A stretch of DNA of 54,035 nt, taken from positions 67,925-121,959 of the forward strand of contig CAINNF010000018.1 of NCBI GenBank assembly GCA_903851045.1, in the 5' to 3' direction. The notes beneath the pieces are model-generated. The model was not told the origin of the DNA. It searched no databases and was given only the letters and a program-made list of their open reading frames with translations. This DNA is from Candidatus Adlerbacteria bacterium. Its GTDB lineage: Bacteria; Patescibacteriota; Minisyncoccia; Phycocordibacterales; SBAW01. The translations under genes were made by a program, and so were the position numbers. Position 1 is the stretch's first letter. Every line of letters begins with the position of its first letter. Positions 38,958-48,279 of the stretch are shown here, in pieces.

Positions 38958-39722
38958 ATGCGCCGTTTGATACCATCTGTATTACTGTCAGTGCTGCTAC
39001 TCCTCGCGGCGGCGCTCCAACCATCGAGGGCGAGTTCGCTCGCAAGCGATGATTCGGTACAATACAGTATTAACATCTCCGCATGGACTGGCTACGGCTA
39101 CACCGACATCCCGGGTCCTGTCACGACTATGCCCGTCGAGCAGACTAACATTATGGCAACTTGGGGTCATATGAACCTCTTTGCATGGAATTCGGTCGGG
39201 CTCGGAGGCGGACGCTACGGATACAGCGACGTACACCAACGCCGCGCTGACGAATGGGACTTTGGCGCGTCTTACACCGACATGTTCAAGACCCACCTCG
39301 GCGACGTCGTCTACGAAATTGGCACGAAGTATATCGCCCTGCCATATAGTAAGGGTGGTATATGGTCGTCGACGGACGATGCGCTCAACGCCTATGTCGA
39401 AGTTGGGCTTCGCGAAGCAGTGGCCGAAGGAATCACCGCAACGCCGTACGTAAAATTCTCCGGCTACTACCATCTCGACGGACGAACGCCCTTCGACCCC
39501 GTGATCGGCTACGGAGTAAAGTTCGTCGCAGACCTCGGCAATGGTTTCTCACTCAATGCCAACATCGGCGGAGCGAGCAATCCCGTTCGTCACGAAACTT
39601 TTGGCCGCTTCACCGCCAACATTGCCAAGAGCTTCGGCCGGTGGAGTGTCGATGTCGGCGCACAAGAGGTTACGTTCGCCGAGCATCCAGTGTATGGGGT
39701 AACGTTCAGCGGCCGTTTCTGA
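38958..39722 (+). CDS. Secreted beta-barrel-like protein
   Basis: Signal peptide, alternating beta-like strands, C-terminal ...YGVTFSGRF. Confidence 0.55.
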   Translation: MRRLIPSVLLSVLLLLAAALQPSRASSLASDDSVQYSINISAWTGYGYTDIPGPVTTMPVEQTNIMATWGHMNLFAWNSVGLGGGRYGYSDVHQRRADEWDFGASYTDMFKTHLGDVVYEIGTKYIALPYSKGGIWSSTDDALNAYVEVGLREAVAEGITATPYVKFSGYYHLDGRTPFDPVIGYGVKFVADLGNGFSLNANIGGASNPVRHETFGRFTANIAKSFGRWSVDVGAQEVTFAEHPVYGVTFSGRF

Positions 39723-39746
39723 CCTGACACAGGAAAGGAGATTCCC

Positions 39747-40328
39747 ATGGAACCAACCATGGCGCTTGGTATCGCTGCCGGGGTGCTACAGCTCGCGGCA
39801 TTCTACTTCTATAACCGACGCATTTTCGCCGGGGAGATAGTACCGACGACGGCAACGTGGACGCTCTGGGCATTCTTGACGGTACTCAATGCATCGAGCT
39901 ACGCGGAGATGACCGTCGATGTGGCGAAATACATTCTGCCCACCGCAAGCGCAGCCGCCACCCTTGCCACATTCGCTTACTCCCTGCGTGCGGGAAAATT
40001 TGGACGAATGGACTTGTGGGGCAAACGGGCGCTGGCACTCGGTATCGCGGCAGGCTGCGCGTGGTGGTGGTACAAGAGCGCCGCCTACGCCAACATCATC
40101 CTCGTGGTCGCGATTGCCATCTCGTTCATCCCGCTCTACGAGGTGGTATGGAGAAATCCAGCGATCGAGAAGCCGCTCCCGTGGTTCGTGTGGACTGCAG
40201 CGTTCGGCACTCTCACTCTTGTCAACGTGCTCCGCTGGCAGGGTGACTGGATGCCGTTGGTCTACCCTGTCAGCATGGTCGTTCTGCATGCTGCCGCAGG
40301 AGTGCTCGCGTGCCGCAGACTCACGTAA
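39747..40328 (+). CDS. Multi-TM protein with apparent internal duplication
   Basis: 193 aa, ~6 TM; followed by an acccgcagc/gctgcgggt terminator. Confidence 0.65.
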   Translation: MEPTMALGIAAGVLQLAAFYFYNRRIFAGEIVPTTATWTLWAFLTVLNASSYAEMTVDVAKYILPTASAAATLATFAYSLRAGKFGRMDLWGKRALALGIAAGCAWWWYKSAAYANIILVVAIAISFIPLYEVVWRNPAIEKPLPWFVWTAAFGTLTLVNVLRWQGDWMPLVYPVSMVVLHAAAGVLACRRLT

Positions 40329-40440
40329 ATCGGGTCCCGTGGACATAAAACCCACGTGCCCACGACGAAACACCCGCAGCTTCATTGCTGCGGGTTTTTT
40401 ATATGGTGGCAAAAAATGTGTTCTTTGTTAGAATGAGCCT

Positions 40441-40893
40441 ATGAAACAAACCGATCTACGTGAGGCGATGAAGGACGCTATGCGTGCCAAGGATGCTGTG
40501 CGGCTGTCCGTCATTCGCGGTATCTTGACCGCTGTTACCAACGAGCTCGTCGCCAAGGGTGGCAAACCGACCGACGAGTTGTCCGAAGAGGACATCACCG
40601 CCATCATCCGCCGCGCCAGCAAGCAGCGAAAGGATTCGATCGAGCAGTTCGAAAAGGGTGGACGTGCTGACCTCGCCGAAGGCGAGAAGGCCGAACTCGC
40701 GATCATCGAGTCGATGCTCCCCGCCCTCATGTCCGAGACGGACGTGCGCGCCGCAGCGACCGCCAAAGCAGCGGAGCTTGGCATCACCGACAAAGAAAAA
40801 GCCAACCAGCTCATGGGTGCGCTCATGAAGGACCTCAAAGGCAAGGCCGACGGCACCGTCGTCAAAGCGGTCGTCGACTCGATGTTCGCATAG
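40441..40893 (+). CDS. GatB/YqeY domain protein
   Basis: LREAMKDAMRAKDAVRLSVIRGILTA, QRKDSIEQFEKGGRADLAEGEKAELAIIESMLP. Confidence 0.93.
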   Translation: MKQTDLREAMKDAMRAKDAVRLSVIRGILTAVTNELVAKGGKPTDELSEEDITAIIRRASKQRKDSIEQFEKGGRADLAEGEKAELAIIESMLPALMSETDVRAAATAKAAELGITDKEKANQLMGALMKDLKGKADGTVVKAVVDSMFA

Positions 40894-40911
40894 TCGCCGC
40901 CACAGCACGCA

Positions 40912-41457
40912 TTACCTCGCACTTTTTGTGCGAGCACTGGCTGTTCGCACCACGAACCGCCACAGTCGCCGTGCGCACGCACCCGCATACTCGACACCAA
41001 CACGCGGTGTCACCTGTATGTCTTGTGCAGCAACGACGACTCCACGGTCTTCGAACCACAGACCGACCTCCTTCCCCAGCGGCTGCCCACTGAGTCCCCG
41101 GTCGACCGCAAGCGCCTTCGTGAGCCGCGCAGGGCCAACGATGTTGCCCGCACCACGGATAAGCACTGCCGACGGCATACCCTCGGCCTGACACGCGACA
41201 TTGAGCATGTGGTGCATCCCGTAGGTAAAGTACACGTAGGTGGTGCTGGGCGGGCCGAACATGGGCGCGGTGCGAGCCGTCTTCCCGAACCGGGCATGCG
41301 ATGCACGATCTTCGGCCCCCGCGTACGCCTCGGTCTCGGTGATCATCAACGAGACCTCGTGCCCCTCCACCATGCGCACCACGAACATACCCAGAAGTGC
41401 GCGAGCGACCACCGCCGGGTCTCGATCAAAAAATGCCGACTCAAGCACGGTGCGCAT
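40912..41457 (-). CDS. 3-methyladenine DNA glycosylase (AAG/MPG family)
   Basis: ITETEAYAGAEDRASHARFGKTART, YVYFTYGMHHMLNVAC, AVLIRG. Confidence 0.94.
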   Translation of the reverse strand: MRTVLESAFFDRDPAVVARALLGMFVVRMVEGHEVSLMITETEAYAGAEDRASHARFGKTARTAPMFGPPSTTYVYFTYGMHHMLNVACQAEGMPSAVLIRGAGNIVGPARLTKALAVDRGLSGQPLGKEVGLWFEDRGVVVAAQDIQVTPRVGVEYAGACARRLWRFVVRTASARTKSAR

Positions 41458-41542
41458 GACCGGATTGTACCAAAAACGCCCCACCCGAATAGCGCACATT
41501 GCCGCCCCTTTTCTTTTCTGTTAGGATGTGTTGGTGCTACTA

Positions 41543-41614
41543 GGCCCTATCGTCTAACGGTTAGGACAGCGCCCTCTCACGGCGTAAATTGGGGTTCGAT
41601 TCCCCATAGGGTCA
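41543..41614 (+). tRNA. tRNA-Glu (CTC), integration target
   Basis: ggccctatcgtctaacggttaggacagcgccctctcacggcgtaaattggggttcgattccccatagggtca. Confidence 0.93.
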
Positions 41615-43290
41615 CAAGTTGGAGAAAATCTCTCCTCAAGTGCTTTGAAAGCGTTTTTACATTGGAAACTCAAGGTTTTTTGAGAGAGGGTGAGTTCTGA
41701 AAAGATTCCCCGAACGATAATCTCCTTTTCTGCTGATTCGGCTAAATCATAAACAACCGCAACGTCATTTAGAAGTTCTGAAAGTCTGATTGCTTCTTTA
41801 ACAATTTGTGACATTGAAGCGTCAGATGCAGCTTCTTGCGATTGAAGTTGGTTGAGTTCTGCCGTTAGCTTTGCTTCTTCTGCGAGCAGCGCTTCTGGCG
41901 TGTACGCGCCACTGCGCAGCAACATGAGCTTGTTTGTACCGATGTATGCCAAATCCTCACGCACCTTGCGTTTGCGACGATCGATCCGGTCCAATTCCAC
42001 CTGTCGCTTGTTGTCGAGGACTGCGATGTCAGTTGAGGTACGAGCATCAATCTCTGCTTTTTCATCCTCAGTGAACACGAGTTGTTTAATAACGTTACCT
42101 ATGGCTTTCTCAAGTTCGTCAGCCCTCACACTCTTTAACTTGTTTGGGCAGTCTTTTGTGCATCGAGAGTAAAGGTAGTGAATGCCTTTCTTGGTGTAAG
42201 GCGTGTAGATGCGACCGCATTCGCACCGCACGAGTCCCCGGTGAGCGAGCGGCACCTTATCAGGATAGTGAATGCTTACGTTGTGTTTGCTAAGTGCTAA
42301 TTGCACTTTCTCAAACAATACAGGGTCGACGAGCGCCTCGTGCGAGGTGCTGGGCACCCAGTCATGGTTATTGCCGTGAGTGAGTCCGATGTAAAATCTA
42401 TTCGTGAGAATTTTGTGTACGCCATTGAAAGTAACCGGCCGGGCGACCTTGGGCGTGTTTTTAAAATACTCGTCCTCATCATCCTCATCCATCAGCATTT
42501 CGTTTTGTGAGCGCTTGCGGCGCTGCGGTTGCATTGTGAAGCCCTGTTCATTGGCCCACCTTGCAAGATCAGACAAGCTCCAGTCGCCGGTAGCTGCAAG
42601 TTCAAACATTCGTTTGATGATAGGAGCTCTCTCAGGATCTAACGGCTTCCAATCCATGTTGCCTTCGTTGAGGTAGCCCACCGGAGCGCGGTTTGTCACT
42701 TTGCCTTGCTCTCGCACTTCATGGATGGTTTCCGTAACTTTTTCACTTGTGTTTTCGGCATGGTGCTGTGCAAACATCTGGTCTGCATTCATGTGCATAG
42801 AGCCAGATGCATTTTTCTCATACTTAGCCCAAACAAAGCGCACATCTATTCCTTGTCGAATGAGTTTTTTGACCAAGGCTCCGTCGGTGCTATTTCGACT
42901 GATGCGATCGTAGCAAAGGACGATGACTCCCTTAAATAGACCGCGTGAAAGGTATCCGATCAAGCGTCGAAATTTGGGGCGGCTAATACTTACCGTTACA
43001 AGACCATTGCTCCCAACCACAAACTCATCATCTTCCTCAAACCCCGAGTGCTTTTCAGAGATAATACCGTCAGTACAAAAACCCGCGATAGTGATCGCAG
43101 CAACCGATAAATGATGTTGGCGAGCGTATGAAATGTTCTGCTTTTTTTGAAAGCCGAGCGAGTTCTTTTGGTTGTTAGGATCTTTGTCCGAACGGCGGCC
43201 ATACGCAAGATAACTATCTCGATACTTACCCGACACGATGTCTTTCTCGAGCTTCGTAAAATCTGTTTTCTGTGTAGTTTTACTTTCCAT
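41554..43290 (-). CDS. Large serine recombinase/integrase; its C-terminus reads antisense through tRNA-Glu
   Basis: SYLAYGRRSDKDPNNQKNSLGFQKKQ, VLCYDRISRNSTDGALVKKL, recombinase domain, zinc ribbon CECGRIYTPY...CTKDCPNK, coiled coil. Confidence 0.93.
   Translation of the reverse strand: MESKTTQKTDFTKLEKDIVSGKYRDSYLAYGRRSDKDPNNQKNSLGFQKKQNISYARQHHLSVAAITIAGFCTDGIISEKHSGFEEDDEFVVGSNGLVTVSISRPKFRRLIGYLSRGLFKGVIVLCYDRISRNSTDGALVKKLIRQGIDVRFVWAKYEKNASGSMHMNADQMFAQHHAENTSEKVTETIHEVREQGKVTNRAPVGYLNEGNMDWKPLDPERAPIIKRMFELAATGDWSLSDLARWANEQGFTMQPQRRKRSQNEMLMDEDDEDEYFKNTPKVARPVTFNGVHKILTNRFYIGLTHGNNHDWVPSTSHEALVDPVLFEKVQLALSKHNVSIHYPDKVPLAHRGLVRCECGRIYTPYTKKGIHYLYSRCTKDCPNKLKSVRADELEKAIGNVIKQLVFTEDEKAEIDARTSTDIAVLDNKRQVELDRIDRRKRKVREDLAYIGTNKLMLLRSGAYTPEALLAEEAKLTAELNQLQSQEAASDASMSQIVKEAIRLSELLNDVAVVYDLAESAEKEIIVRGIFSELTLSQKTLSFQCKNAFKALEERFSPTCDPMGNRTPIYAVRGRCPNR
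41601..41616 (+). other. Putative attL (16-bp repeat tccccatagggtcaca)
   Basis: Exact direct repeat of 52290-52305. Confidence 0.8.
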
Positions 43291-43483
43291 GTTTTTTGTC
43301 TTGCCATCTGCCTTGTGCAATGAGTCGGATGCGCATGCGGCGTAGCGCTTCACCTAATTCTACTATCTCCCGAATGTCTTCATCAGTAAAGTCGATTTTG
43401 CCCGTTTCCACGACCTTTTTAGGGTCATAGTTTTTGGGTATTGCAACGATAGCCCTTTCTCCATGGCGCGTTGCTTTAGCCAT
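43280..43483 (-). CDS. Small hypothetical protein
   Basis: 67 aa, overlaps the recombinase start and the end of the upstream ORF (operon-like). Confidence 0.6.
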   Translation of the reverse strand: MAKATRHGERAIVAIPKNYDPKKVVETGKIDFTDEDIREIVELGEALRRMRIRLIAQGRWQDKKHGK

Positions 43484-44027
43484 GGTAGTTCTTCGGGATC
43501 GAGAATTTTTTAACTAGCTCATCTCGTCCGTCTCTAAGTTCTTTTGGTAACGCGCCAGTCTGAATGACTGAATTTTTGTTTGTATTCTTTGTAGTACTCT
43601 CTGTAGTAGTATGTTCAAACGCCCGAACTTGTTGGTCATTTTCAGCAAACTGGTTTGCTGAATTCTGCAAACTACTAGGTTGTTTTATTCGCTCGAGCAG
43701 CTTTACCAGCTGATCAGCATGTATGCGAAAGTACCGCTTGCACGGTATCCCTTTTCGTTTAACTTCAAGTACACCGAGCTTCTTCCAAATCTTGATTGCG
43801 CGATCCTGCTCGGAGCGATTTAGATGTATCTCTTTATGAAAATCTTTAATTGTTTTATAGACCCATCCTTCCCACGCCCCTTTGCCGTCCCAGTAAAGCA
43901 GTTGTGAGAGAAATAAACCTGCTCCTGCGCTGTTGGCTAATTGCGCGAGTGCTCGGTTGAATACGACCGGTTTTGCTCCAACAATTTCAAGGAGTTGAGA
44001 ATTAAGATTTTTGCGGGTGCCTTTCAC
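43476..44027 (-). CDS. Winged-helix protein, replication-initiator/DnaD-like
   Basis: AGAGLFLSQLLYWDGKGAWEGWVYKTIKDFHKEIHLNRSEQDRAIKIWKKLGVLEVKRKGIP. Confidence 0.65.
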   Translation of the reverse strand: MKGTRKNLNSQLLEIVGAKPVVFNRALAQLANSAGAGLFLSQLLYWDGKGAWEGWVYKTIKDFHKEIHLNRSEQDRAIKIWKKLGVLEVKRKGIPCKRYFRIHADQLVKLLERIKQPSSLQNSANQFAENDQQVRAFEHTTTESTTKNTNKNSVIQTGALPKELRDGRDELVKKFSIPKNYHG

Positions 44028-44152
44028 CCTTTATTTGTCCCTCGACACCCCCTCTCCCTTGCACTACCTTTTTGGGTTGGAGTGACAACATAAAAAAGCG
44101 ATAAAAATTGCAGTGGAGCTCTTCACTGTCAACAGGGCAATGATCCAATGAC

Positions 44153-44863
44153 CTACAAGGTATCCCTCGTAGGTTCTATTATCCGCACGTTATCGATGAA
44201 GTACCCGGTGCCACTCCGATCATTTTGAACAATCGACGAGCGTGGAATGTTAAATTTTTTCTCGACCTGAGTACGTATCTCCTCGACGGCTCCGCGCACA
44301 TCCTCAGTCGTGATATTTTCGTCTCTCGTGTTTAGAAAATCTACAAGATTCTGGGTACTTACCGGTTTTTTCTTTTCGGCGAGATATTGCAAGAGCTTAT
44401 AGCGGCGCGCATGCATTCGCATCACGTAGGGCTTCTTGGTACTACCCTCAAGTGTGAGTGCAGCCTCATGTTTCGCTGGATACGATAAAACAAATTGGTA
44501 GTGCTCGGTTGAGGCGCGCAGTTGTTGCTCCATGTCGAGTACGTAACGTGCTAACGCTGCTCTGTCTTCGAGCACTACTGTGTAGCCGGTTGGCACATGC
44601 GGCCAATGTCGCGGATCGGTATCCATCACGCTCTGTGGTTGTTGTACGGTCATCAAATTAAACTCAAAGTCCGGTCTCAGATCGTCTGCCATTTTTTGCA
44701 ATGCTCGTCGTAGTGCGTCCGAATCCCTAAGCAGCAAATCGGCCGCAAGTTCGTCGAATTTAATCGAGACACGAAGAATGTTCGGCTGTTTTTTGTACCG
44801 CTGCTGGATAAAGGTCGCCAGTCGCAATCGCCGTTCCAAAGATGGGTCTTTTACCGCCGTCAT
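44153..44863 (-). CDS. Hypothetical protein with C-terminal winged-helix-like domain
   Basis: MRMHARRYKLLQYLAEKKKPVSTQNLVDFLNTRDENITTEDVRGAVEEIRTQVEKKFNIPRSSIV. Confidence 0.6.
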   Translation of the reverse strand: MTAVKDPSLERRLRLATFIQQRYKKQPNILRVSIKFDELAADLLLRDSDALRRALQKMADDLRPDFEFNLMTVQQPQSVMDTDPRHWPHVPTGYTVVLEDRAALARYVLDMEQQLRASTEHYQFVLSYPAKHEAALTLEGSTKKPYVMRMHARRYKLLQYLAEKKKPVSTQNLVDFLNTRDENITTEDVRGAVEEIRTQVEKKFNIPRSSIVQNDRSGTGYFIDNVRIIEPTRDTL

Positions 44864-44964
44864 CGCTTCATTCTAGGCCCTACTGCCGCCAGTAGCAAAG
44901 CAGTGGTAATAGGTGTCTGCCGATGGTAAAGTTGGGGAACAATTCAATAAAAAGTGCCTAACCT

Positions 44965-45111
44965 CTAGCTATTTGCTAGGGCAAGGCAGTCAAGCCTCAA
45001 CGAAGACACTGAACCTCACGTTCAGCCACTCTTCGTTGAGCCATATCTGGAAACGGGTATGGGGCCGCAAGGCCCGGCTGGCGTGGGGTTCTGTGTCTTT
45101 TACCCCACGCC
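44965..45111 (+). ncRNA. Candidate structured RNA/5' leader: four consecutive hairpins
   Basis: ctagc/gctag; tcaacgaag(ctgaac/gttcag)cttcgttga; gggcc-GCAA-ggccc (GNRA loop); ggcgtgggg/ccccacgcc. Confidence 0.5.
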
Positions 45112-45137
45112 GGTTTATTAACCTAAGCGCGGAAATC

Positions 45138-45563
45138 ATGGACAATACACACATTTGGGACAAGGTGCTTGGTTCGGGTGAAGCGGCACAGTACGAGTTT
45201 TCAGTCGGCAATAGGTACCGTTCCGTTGCATGCATTTTATGGTGCGTTTTAACTTTTTTTATCGGTACTCCAATAGCGATTTTTTATTACCTCTTTTATC
45301 TTCCACGTGCGAGGGTGTACGCATTCACCGATCACCGTGTTCTGATTCATACCGGCTGGCTCTCCACCAAACTAGTTTCTACTGACTACCAGAAAATTAC
45401 CGACGTGACCGTAAAAGAACCGTTTTTCCAACGGCTCTTTTTCGGGACCGGTACGATCGAGATAGATACCGCAGGCACTAATCGGAAGGACGTGATCCTT
45501 TCGCATATAGAGCGTCCGTATGAGATCAAGAAGAAGCTCGATGAGCTGCGTAAACATCACTAA
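45138..45563 (+). CDS. Bacterial PH-domain (bPH2, YdbT-like) membrane protein
   Basis: TM hairpin followed by VYAFTDHRVLIHTGWLSTKLVSTDYQKITDVTVKEPFFQRLFFGTGTIEIDTAG. Confidence 0.82.
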   Translation: MDNTHIWDKVLGSGEAAQYEFSVGNRYRSVACILWCVLTFFIGTPIAIFYYLFYLPRARVYAFTDHRVLIHTGWLSTKLVSTDYQKITDVTVKEPFFQRLFFGTGTIEIDTAGTNRKDVILSHIERPYEIKKKLDELRKHH

Positions 45564-45566
45564 GCA

Positions 45567-45764
45567 ATGCTTCCCACAACGTTTAGCCCTGTGCCATTTC
45601 GAGCAAAGAAGCTTCGCCGGCTGTACAAGGAGTCGACCGGCATAGAGCTTTCCCCGAAGGACACCCATGTATTGTGGCTTTGCATCGTGCGGACTCAGCA
45701 CGCGCTGTGGCGCGCAGAGAATCGTGCCTATTTGCCTAGGCAAAAGAGACTTTTTCGACTATAG
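45567..45764 (+). CDS. Small hypothetical protein
   Basis: KKLRRLYKESTGIELSPKDTHVLWLCIVRTQHALW; 3 nt after the PH-domain gene. Confidence 0.5.
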   Translation: MLPTTFSPVPFRAKKLRRLYKESTGIELSPKDTHVLWLCIVRTQHALWRAENRAYLPRQKRLFRL

Positions 45765-46024
45765 GAAAATCGGAGAGAATCGGAATCTCCTTTTGGAAAA
45801 AATCGTTATTACTCAAGGTTTTATTGAAATATCCGACTATCCGATTCCGATCGGTGCCGAACATTGGCCTTACCTTCGCGACACGGCGTCGAAGCCTCGC
45901 TAGTGGCAACACTTTCCTTACTGTGGTCGGACCTGCGCACACGTGGGCATTTAGGCCTAAATTACGCGGCCCAAGAAACTTACTCTGCCCATTTTTGGTG
46001 ATTTAGCAGTATAATGCCACAACT

Positions 46025-47713
46025 ATGGCAGCAAAGGACGATAAGCTAATTCTCGATAAACGTCTAGAGGAGCAACGCGCTGCGGTGGCCAATACCATGT
46101 CGGAGTCGGAGTATTTTGAGGTTTTCACTGCCGAACAGATACTCAAAGATTTCGACCTATCATACGAAGAAATACAATCCGGTATTGTTGACGGGAGCCG
46201 CGATGGTGGTATCGACAGCGCCTACGTCTTCGTTAATGGTGACCTTGTGCAAGAAGATAGCGACCACTCAACCGTATTGAAAGATGTGGTTATAGATCTT
46301 GTCATCATTCAGTCAAAGTCAGCCGAAGGATTTGAAGAAACGGCAATCCAAAAAATTACCTCCGCGACAACCGATCTTTTTGACACATCCCACACTCTTT
46401 CAAGCTATAAAGGCACCTACAACGAAGGGCTGCTACGCATCGCTCAACTATTTCAAGCCACTTATCAAAATCTTGCCGGGCGCCTACCGCGCCTTCGCGT
46501 CACATATCACTACGCTACTAAAGGCGATAGCGTACACCCTAATGTCTCAGATAAAGCCAAGGTGCTCGAGCAAACAATCAAAGACTTGTTTTCCTCCGTC
46601 GAGGTCAGCGTGAATTTCCATACCGCACGAGCTTTGATAGATCTCGCTAGACGCACACCAAAGTCTACACGTCAGATAGTTGTTACAGAGTCCATTTCCG
46701 CCGCCAAAGGCACAGCTTTTATTGCTCTCGCAAAACTCAAAGACTTTTATACTTTTATTCTCGATGATGGTGGGAAGCTTGCGTCACACATCTTTGAGGC
46801 GAACGTGCGCGATTACTTGGGAGATGCTGCGGTCAACGAAGGGATACGTCAGACATTGAGTGCCCCGCAGACCGAAGACTTTTGGTGGTTAAACAATGGA
46901 GTGACCATCTTGTCCTCACAAGTTACGCTTAGCGGCAAGACACTTACCATAGAGAACCCTGAGATAGTGAATGGTCTTCAAACTTCTCGTGAGATATTCG
47001 ATTTCTTTAACAGTGGTGGTGGGCCGGCCGACGAGCGAGATGTCCTCATTCGGGTAGTTGTTCCAACAGCTGCTGAAAGTCGCTACAACATCATTCGTGC
47101 GACGAATAGTCAGACCGCCATCTCGCCTGCGTCGTTGCGCGCCACCGATCCGATTCAGCGCGATATAGATGAATACCTGCGCGCTTTCAACATTTTCTAC
47201 GATAGGCGTAAGAACTACTACAAGAACCAAGGTAAGCCTATAAAGAGCATTGTGGGTATTCCTCAACTCGCTCAAGCGGTCGAGGCAATAGTTTTGCAAC
47301 AACCCAATACTGCCCGTGCTCGCCCGTCGTCTTTAATAAAACAGCAGGAAGATTACGAAAAGCTCTTTACCTCGAACTACCCGATTGAGGTCTACCGCGC
47401 CTGCGTTGATATTATAAAGGCCACCGAAGCTTTTCTGGCCAATCACCCTGATGAAATGGACTCTGTTGAGAAAAACGATCTCAAATACTACGTGGCAATG
47501 ATCACAACAACGATCCTGCTCAAGACGGTTAATCCTACCCCTGTGCAAGTTGCTACTCTAGCCGGGACTAGCATCAGTGAAATAGCACTTGAACAGGCCT
47601 ACAAAACAGCAAAGGAAAAATATAAGAATCTTGGCGGCGACGATACTGTAGCAAAAGGCCCACAAATGCTGGCTGAGGTAGTCTCTGTATTAACTCAGGG
47701 TTCTCTTTTTTAG
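46025..47713 (+). CDS. AIPR-family abortive infection/phage resistance protein
   Basis: GSRDGGIDSAYVFVNGD...VIDLVIIQSKSAE nuclease-like motif; FWWLNNGVTILSSQV, IENPEIVNGLQTSREIF. Confidence 0.85.
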   Translation: MAAKDDKLILDKRLEEQRAAVANTMSESEYFEVFTAEQILKDFDLSYEEIQSGIVDGSRDGGIDSAYVFVNGDLVQEDSDHSTVLKDVVIDLVIIQSKSAEGFEETAIQKITSATTDLFDTSHTLSSYKGTYNEGLLRIAQLFQATYQNLAGRLPRLRVTYHYATKGDSVHPNVSDKAKVLEQTIKDLFSSVEVSVNFHTARALIDLARRTPKSTRQIVVTESISAAKGTAFIALAKLKDFYTFILDDGGKLASHIFEANVRDYLGDAAVNEGIRQTLSAPQTEDFWWLNNGVTILSSQVTLSGKTLTIENPEIVNGLQTSREIFDFFNSGGGPADERDVLIRVVVPTAAESRYNIIRATNSQTAISPASLRATDPIQRDIDEYLRAFNIFYDRRKNYYKNQGKPIKSIVGIPQLAQAVEAIVLQQPNTARARPSSLIKQQEDYEKLFTSNYPIEVYRACVDIIKATEAFLANHPDEMDSVEKNDLKYYVAMITTTILLKTVNPTPVQVATLAGTSISEIALEQAYKTAKEKYKNLGGDDTVAKGPQMLAEVVSVLTQGSLF

Positions 47714-47763
47714 AAACCGGACTGTATGGACCTGATGCGTTCCTATTGATATGCTTCGGGTTA

Positions 47764-48279
47764 ATGAAATACCACGTCCAGCCAGCATACGATTTCTACC
47801 GGAAATTCATCTACAACGAGGAGCTTCAAGCTTTGCTGCGCAAGCACCACAAGCATGTTGCCGGTAGTGTCCCATCAATTTATTGGGAGCTTTTCGGTGC
47901 TATTCTGACGGGAGACAAAGGTAAGGAGGGGTATGGTTCTGATCTTGAGCACCATGAGGTTAAGTCGTCAGTGCAAGGTGCAAGCTTTGAATACCAATAT
48001 CACTTGAATGCTGGCAAGCAGAAGCTCCTTGAAGACATTAACGTAGACCATGTTTTCGTATCCTACAGCCCCGACTACAAAGATATTGACGTGCGACTGG
48101 TTAAAGGATCGGCGCTTAAAGAGCGCTTCGACAGTTGGATGCCCGGTTTGATTGCAAACTACGAAGGAGAGACTCGTCGCCAGCGTTATCGCAAAAACAT
48201 ACCTTACGGAGTGGTCGCCCGGAGCGGCGAGCTCATGATGCAAGTGCGGCAGGGCGAATTAGTTGCTGTCGGCCGATAG
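47764..48279 (+). CDS. Putative PD-(D/E)XK restriction endonuclease
   Basis: YWELFGAILTGDKGKEGYGSDLEHHEVKSSVQG (D...ExK arrangement); next to a C5 methyltransferase. Confidence 0.65.
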   Translation: MKYHVQPAYDFYRKFIYNEELQALLRKHHKHVAGSVPSIYWELFGAILTGDKGKEGYGSDLEHHEVKSSVQGASFEYQYHLNAGKQKLLEDINVDHVFVSYSPDYKDIDVRLVKGSALKERFDSWMPGLIANYEGETRRQRYRKNIPYGVVARSGELMMQVRQGELVAVGR

